Below are positions 60,532 to 64,000 of a stretch of 64,000 nt of DNA, piece by piece; within the stretch, counting starts at the first letter, position 1; the number at the start of each line of letters is the position of its first letter. The notes beneath the pieces are model-generated. The model had not been told where the DNA came from, did no database searches, and saw only the letters and a list, made by a program, of their open reading frames with translations. The DNA is from Chryseobacterium limigenitum. GTDB lineage: Bacteria; Bacteroidota; Bacteroidia; Flavobacteriales; Weeksellaceae. A program made the translations under genes and the position numbers. Location: assembly GCF_900114875.1 (NCBI RefSeq), contig NZ_FPKW01000003.1:1-64000 (forward strand), read 5' to 3'.

Positions 60532-61080
60532 TTAATTCAACGAAATATCTTCAGGAGAATTTGCCCAGAGAAGATACTCGCCGCCCAGGTTTTGCATGAT
60601 GGATTTCCAAAGCGTTTGATCATTAGGTAGAGTATAATCTAAATTATACACATCAACCACCGTCCACATTTTCTTTTGAACCTCTTTATCCAGCTGGCTG
60701 GCAGACCAACCAGAATATCCTGAAAAGATCTTTACATCATCAATATTCAGTTCACCGCTAAGTACAGAGCTGATAATATTCTCAATATCTTCAGTTAAAT
60801 AAAACTCATCAGAGATATCAGAATACATTTCAGTAACCTTTTTGCCTTTTACAATAAAGAAAACTTTGTCATTTTCCACGGGACCGCCATCGTAGACCTC
60901 AATTTTGAAGTCAAAAAAGTTTTTGAACTTACTACTCATCTGGCCATTTTTCTTGTTTAATATCAAACCAAATGCACCGCTTTCGTTATGTTCAATAACA
61001 AGCACTACAGATCTGGAAAAAATATCGCCGGAAATGTCTGGTGTGGAAATTAATATTTTACCTTTGTATGAGTAATTCAT
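60532..61080 (-). CDS. YqgE/AlgH family protein
   Basis: 182 residues from the ATG at 61080; the longer frame upstream overlaps the promoter and the divergent pdxH. Family opening YKGKILISTPDISGDIFSRS, then VVLVIEHNESGAFGLILNK and VYDGGPV. The later SGYSGWSASQLDKE and EYLLWANSP blocks are diagnostic for YqgE/AlgH. Cytoplasmic, function not settled. Divergent from pdxH across a 24-bp gap with overlapping promoters. Confidence 0.93.
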   Translation of the reverse strand: MNYSYKGKILISTPDISGDIFSRSVVLVIEHNESGAFGLILNKKNGQMSSKFKNFFDFKIEVYDGGPVENDKVFFIVKGKKVTEMYSDISDEFYLTEDIENIISSVLSGELNIDDVKIFSGYSGWSASQLDKEVQKKMWTVVDVYNLDYTLPNDQTLWKSIMQNLGGEYLLWANSPEDISLN

Positions 61081-61091
61081 ACTCAAATTTA
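61059..61091. promoter_or_regulatory. Face-to-face promoters of yqgE and pdxH
   Basis: TACCTTTG (61059-61066, plus) lies inside yqgE and would serve pdxH at 61105. On the minus strand TAAATTTG (61091-61084) serves yqgE, ending 3 nt before its ATG. The transcripts would cross. Confidence 0.6.
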
Positions 61092-61104
61092 ATAAAAAAT
61101 ATTT

Positions 61105-61746
61105 ATGGAAAACCTGCACGACCAAAGAAAAGTGTACGAGAAATCCCAACTTATTGAAAGTGAGATAAAACAAAATCCGATAGAGCAATTCAGAGACTGG
61201 TTTTTGGAAGCGAGCGAGAACCCTAATATCTCTGAAGCCAATGCAATGGCTGTTTCTACGGTAGAAGCTGATGGTTGCCCGCGTACAAGAATGGTTTTGC
61301 TTAAAGCTTACACATTTGAAGGTTTTATTTTTTATACAAACTACGACAGCCGAAAAGGAAAAGCGATAGAAAAGAATCATAAAGCCTGTCTTCATTTTTT
61401 CTGGCCAAATCTTGAAAGACAGATTATTATAAAAGCAGATCTGGAAAAGATTGCGGAGAATTTAAGTGACGGCTATTTTCATTCCAGGCCAAAAGGAAGT
61501 CAGCTTGGAGCAGCAGTTTCACCGCAAAGTCAGATTATCCCTAACAGAGAGTTTTTGGAAGAGAAATTGAAAAGCCTAGAGAAGGAGTTTGAGAACACAG
61601 AAGTTCCAAGACCTGAAAATTGGGGTGGCTACATTGCAAAGCCTTACGAAATTGAATTCTGGCAGGGAAGACCCAACAGACTTCATGACAGAATTATTTA
61701 CACTTTAGATGATCTGGACTGGAAGATCTCCCGTTTAGCACCATAA
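61105..61746 (+). CDS. pdxH: Pyridoxamine 5'-phosphate oxidase
   Basis: 213 residues. It uses FMN to oxidise pyridoxine/pyridoxamine 5'-phosphate to PLP. Landmarks: FRDWFLEASEN, ANAMAVSTVEADGCPRTRMV, FYTNYDSRKGKAIEKN, FFWPNLERQI, and the C-terminal WGGYIAKPYEIEFWQGRPNR and LHDRIIYT, ending ISRLAP. Length is normal for PdxH. Cytoplasmic. Divergent from yqgE. Confidence 0.97.
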   Translation: MENLHDQRKVYEKSQLIESEIKQNPIEQFRDWFLEASENPNISEANAMAVSTVEADGCPRTRMVLLKAYTFEGFIFYTNYDSRKGKAIEKNHKACLHFFWPNLERQIIIKADLEKIAENLSDGYFHSRPKGSQLGAAVSPQSQIIPNREFLEEKLKSLEKEFENTEVPRPENWGGYIAKPYEIEFWQGRPNRLHDRIIYTLDDLDWKISRLAP

Positions 61747-61756
61747 TTTGAATATA

Positions 61757-61790
61757 TTAAAGATGCTTCGACTCCGCTCAGCATCTTTAA
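61757..61790. repeat. Hairpin derived from the interspersed repeat (copy 3)
   Basis: Perfect 11-bp stem TTAAAGATGCT/AGCATCTTTAA around a TCGACTCCGCTC loop, the same arm words as the palindromic repeats at 26.5 and 55.4 kb. It may also terminate pdxH transcription, though the T-tract is weak. Confidence 0.65.
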
Positions 61791-61833
61791 ACAATAATGA
61801 AATATCTTTAAATATGTATTAAAGTATAAAGCA

Positions 61834-61862
61834 CAAAAAAACCTCATCCAACGGTGAGGTTT
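61834..61862 (-). terminator. HU gene terminator
   Basis: Minus-strand stem AAACCTCA/TGAGGTTT with an 8-nt loop and T7, about 22 nt after the HU stop. Confidence 0.85.
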
Positions 61863-61884
61863 GAATTTTTTATAATCTGAATGA

Positions 61885-62199
61885 TTATTTTTTCTTCTTA
61901 GCAGCAGCAACAGGTGCATTAGCAGTAGCTACAGCAGTCGATAGATCAGCTCCAGCTTTGAATTTAGCAACTGTTTTAGCTTCGATATTGATCGGCTTTT
62001 TAGTTGCAGGGTTAATACCTTGTCTAGCCGCTCTCTCAGCTACTGAGAAAGTACCAAATCCTACTAAAGAAACTTTTCCGTCTTTTTTCTTTAAAGTAGT
62101 AGTTACATTACTGATGAATGATTCTAAAGCAGCTTTTGCTGCAACTTTAGTAATTCCTGCGTCTTTTGCGATTGCGTCGATTAATTCAGACTTGTTCAT
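61885..62199 (-). CDS. HU-family DNA-binding protein
   Basis: 104 residues. The classic ~90-residue HU/IHF domain: MNKSELIDAIAKDAGITKVA, AALESFISNVTTTLKKKDG, VSLVGFGTFSVAERAARQGI with the DNA-binding arm NPATKKPINIEA, and VAKFKAGADL. The C-terminal tail is extended with Ala/Lys (APVAAAKKKK), which adds basic charge. A nucleoid protein acting as homodimer. Single leftward gene with strong promoter and terminator. Confidence 0.96.
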   Translation of the reverse strand: MNKSELIDAIAKDAGITKVAAKAALESFISNVTTTLKKKDGKVSLVGFGTFSVAERAARQGINPATKKPINIEAKTVAKFKAGADLSTAVATANAPVAAAKKKK

Positions 62200-62232
62200 A
62201 ATTTTTAATATTAAAGTTAGTTCGTAATTATA

Positions 62233-62263
62233 GCAAATATAATACTATTTTCTAATTGTGCAA
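62233..62263 (-). promoter_or_regulatory. HU gene promoter
   Basis: On the minus strand TTG (62263-62261), 19-nt spacer, TATATTTGC (62241-62233). A textbook Bacteroidota promoter. The gap on toward panD (62264-62585) holds AT-rich DNA in which I see no gene. Confidence 0.75.
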
Positions 62264-62585
62264 TTTTTTTATGAAAAGTTGTACAATTTTTTTGATTTTG
62301 GGTGAAAACAGTTGAAATATGATAATTTGACTTTTCACGCAAAATCTACGTTAGCCGTTACTAAAATCATGCCAAATGCTTATGTGTATTGACTTTAGCA
62401 AAAATTTAATATTATTTTCCGTATTTATTAAATCCTGAATTTCGTATAAAGTATTAATGGTTTTGGCGATATGTTTGTAGATTCTGTAAGTAAATTTCAA
62501 AAAAAATGTTTTTAATAAAATTAAATGGCTGTGTATCTGCGTGTTTGAAAATCATTAAAAAGCCTGTTTTATTAATTTTTATTAA

Positions 62586-62594
62586 TAAATTTGC
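62586..62594 (+). promoter_or_regulatory. panD promoter, near-leaderless
   Basis: TAAATTTGC ends 3 nt before the panD ATG at 62598. Confidence 0.6.
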
Positions 62595-62597
62595 AGC

Positions 62598-62948
62598 ATG
62601 TTAATAGAAGTTTTTAAGTCTAAGATTCACAGGGTACGAGTTACGGCTTCAGACCTTAATTATATAGGGAGTATTACGATCGATGAAGACCTTATCGAAG
62701 CTGCCGGTTTGGTAGTAGGAGAGAGGGTTTATATCGTAAATGTGAATAACGGTGAGCGTTTCGATACCTACGTTATCAAAGGTAAAAGAAAGTCAGGAGA
62801 AGTTTGTCTGAATGGCCCTGCTGCCAGAAAAGTTCAGAGAGATGATATCATCATTATTATAGCGTATGCTCAGATGTCTCCCGAAGAAGCGAAGGATTTT
62901 CAGCCGAAGATTGTTTTCCCGGACGAAAAAACTAACCTTCTTACTTAA
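62598..62948 (+). CDS. panD: Aspartate 1-decarboxylase (pyruvoyl enzyme)
   Basis: 116 residues. It makes beta-alanine for pantothenate and CoA. The self-cleavage site is G24-S25 in [10 protein letters not shown], giving a pyruvoyl group at S25. [11 protein letters not shown] and [23 protein letters not shown] and IIIIAYAQM complete the fold. Length is normal. Cytoplasmic. The membrane protein gene follows 3 nt later, so the two are co-transcribed. Confidence 0.97.
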   Translation: MLIEVFKSKIHRVRVTASDLNYIGSITIDEDLIEAAGLVVGERVYIVNVNNGERFDTYVIKGKRKSGEVCLNGPAARKVQRDDIIIIIAYAQMSPEEAKDFQPKIVFPDEKTNLLT

Positions 62949-62951
62949 TTC

Positions 62952-63980
62952 ATGGAGAAAAAATCATCAAATCCATTAAAATCAGTAATTACAATCGTAG
63001 TTTCACTTGCCTTTGCAGGTTTTTTTTTGTGGCTCGCTCTTAAAGGGCTTGATTTTAAAGTTATCCAGAAATCTCTTGCCAAAGCCAATTACTTTTGGGT
63101 TGCATTTGCTTCTGTATTTGGACTTTTAGCCTATTGGTTCAGGGCAATTCGCTGGAATCTGATGTTGGAGCCGATGGGGCACCGTATTTCAAATTCCAAT
63201 GCGCTTTGGTCTATCTCTTTTGGGTATTTAATGAACCTTACGATTCCGAGAAGTGGAGAGGTGGCAAGAGCTACGGCTTTATATGGTGTGGAAAAAGTTC
63301 CTGTTGATAAATCTTTTGGAACCATTATTCTGGAAAGAGTGGTAGATCTTGTCTGTATGATGGGATTTTTAGGATTAACTCTGGCCTTTAAATATGAAGC
63401 GATTTTATCTTTTTACAGAAATTCAGGGCTAAATATTAACCCCAATAAAATTTTGATTGGTTTTTTGATATTAATTTTAGGAACAGTTTTGTTTTTTGTG
63501 TTTAAAAAGAGGTTGGCTACCGTTCCTTTTTTAGGAAAGATCATTAATTTCATTGATGGGATTTTTCAAGGTTTAACATCAATATTTAAATTAAAGCAAA
63601 AAGGGAAATTCATCATTTATACATTAGGAATCTGGATTTGTTATTACTTAGCCGCATACTTAGTATGTTTTGCACTTCCTGAAACATCAAATTTTACGAT
63701 TGCTGACGGATTTTTCATCATCGTAGTCGGAACTTTGGGAATGATTATCCCGGCAAGTGGAGGAATTGGAGCATTTAATTTAGCAATGAAATTCGGCTTT
63801 ATGGCCTTATTTATTTCGATGGGAAAAAGTGCCGATCTTGGTGCAGAAATGGGACTTACCTATTCATTCATCTCACTGCCGTTGCAAATTACGATTATGC
63901 TTGTAATGGGATTAATCTCAATTCCGATGTTGGCAAAAGCAAGAAATAATGCAGTTTTACATACTGGAATTAAAGATTAA
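62952..63980 (+). CDS. Flippase-like membrane protein (UPF0104/LPG synthase TM-region family)
   Basis: 342 residues, about eight membrane helices. The family pattern is clear: FWVAFASVFGLLAYWFRAIR, WNLMLEPMGHRI, MNLTIPRSGEVARATALYG, GTIILERVVDLVCMM and later PASGGIGAFNLAMKFG. Related to the N-terminal flippase part of MprF, without the synthase domain. A lipid-transport role is inference. Complete within the window; 20 bases remain after the stop. Transcribed with panD. Confidence 0.88.
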   Translation: MEKKSSNPLKSVITIVVSLAFAGFFLWLALKGLDFKVIQKSLAKANYFWVAFASVFGLLAYWFRAIRWNLMLEPMGHRISNSNALWSISFGYLMNLTIPRSGEVARATALYGVEKVPVDKSFGTIILERVVDLVCMMGFLGLTLAFKYEAILSFYRNSGLNINPNKILIGFLILILGTVLFFVFKKRLATVPFLGKIINFIDGIFQGLTSIFKLKQKGKFIIYTLGIWICYYLAAYLVCFALPETSNFTIADGFFIIVVGTLGMIIPASGGIGAFNLAMKFGFMALFISMGKSADLGAEMGLTYSFISLPLQITIMLVMGLISIPMLAKARNNAVLHTGIKD

Positions 63981-64000
63981 GAATTTATTTTTTAATCAAT

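Noticed and set aside
61081..61395. Longer N-terminus for YqgE
   Set aside because: It overlaps the divergent pdxH gene and the promoter; the family motif begins just after the ATG at 61080.

Overview
The window is AT-rich and looks like a chromosomal segment of a Flavobacteriia/Weeksellaceae bacterium close to Chryseobacterium. The evidence is Bacteroidota-type promoters (-7 box TAnnTTTG(C), often with TTG about 17-20 bases upstream), weak or absent Shine-Dalgarno sequences, flavobacterial families of unknown function (DUF6427, DUF3109, DUF2147), a TonB-dependent receptor with a carboxypeptidase-regulatory N-domain, and many small secreted proteins with a QVGINxxxPxxTLDV-type N-terminus. No phage, IS transposase, CRISPR array or tRNA was seen. 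Genus assignment is inference.

Layout. 0-0.3 kb: downstream end of an rRNA operon (5S rRNA plus terminator). 0.5-9.7 kb: DCC-family and haem-binding proteins, katG, a secreted adhesin-like protein, der, upp, a hydrolase, a second secreted protein and a ComF-like protein. 9.9-14.6 kb: glyoxylate shunt module (aceB, aceA) facing a divergent ScfR/RamB-type regulator across a perfect 28-bp palindrome. 14.7-19 kb: thioesterase, queD, lpxH, a LuxE-like ligase, a MmcB-like nuclease and aqpZ. 19.2-24.3 kb: an M15-like secreted protein, an operon of two unknown genes plus a two-component system, and an orphan Tle1-like (DUF2235) lipase. 24.5-32.7 kb: ABC-F protein, a predicted metal-uptake locus (Cys/His-rich small protein, ZnuD-like receptor, lipoprotein), trigger factor and a secreted protein. 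32.7-38 kb: mostly leftward genes (DUF3109, DUF6427, UspA, FAH family, exonuclease, pssA). 38-47.3 kb: LTA-synthase-like sulfatase, DUF2147, ECF sigma factor with a membrane partner, pdhB, kup, an atypical Fur-family regulator and an OstA-like protein. 47.6-50.1 kb: operon of three secreted proteins with a C-terminal domain suggestive of a C1q/TNF-like jelly roll. 50.2-55.3 kb: a bacteriocin-like secretion locus. 55.3-64 kb: a palindromic element and a 21-bp minisatellite, then a class III aminotransferase, lipoprotein, START-like protein, a probably inactive class IV aminotransferase homologue, yqgE, pdxH, HU, panD and a flippase-like membrane protein.

The most notable system is the 50.7-54.5 kb locus. 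It has a 62-residue precursor with a 15-residue double-glycine leader and a Gly/Ala/Cys-rich core, a small membrane protein (candidate immunity), a hairpin that could lower downstream expression, a multi-pass membrane protein, a membrane-anchored thioredoxin-like protein and a C39-peptidase ABC exporter. A remnant of an XRE regulator lies upstream on the opposite strand. Together they suggest leader cleavage, export and disulfide maturation of a small antibacterial or signalling peptide. Other unusual items are the perfectly phased 10 x 21-bp repeat, six near-leaderless promoters, two divergent gene pairs with face-to-face promoters, a two-site operator at the glyoxylate shunt, and an aminotransferase fold that has apparently lost its catalytic lysine.
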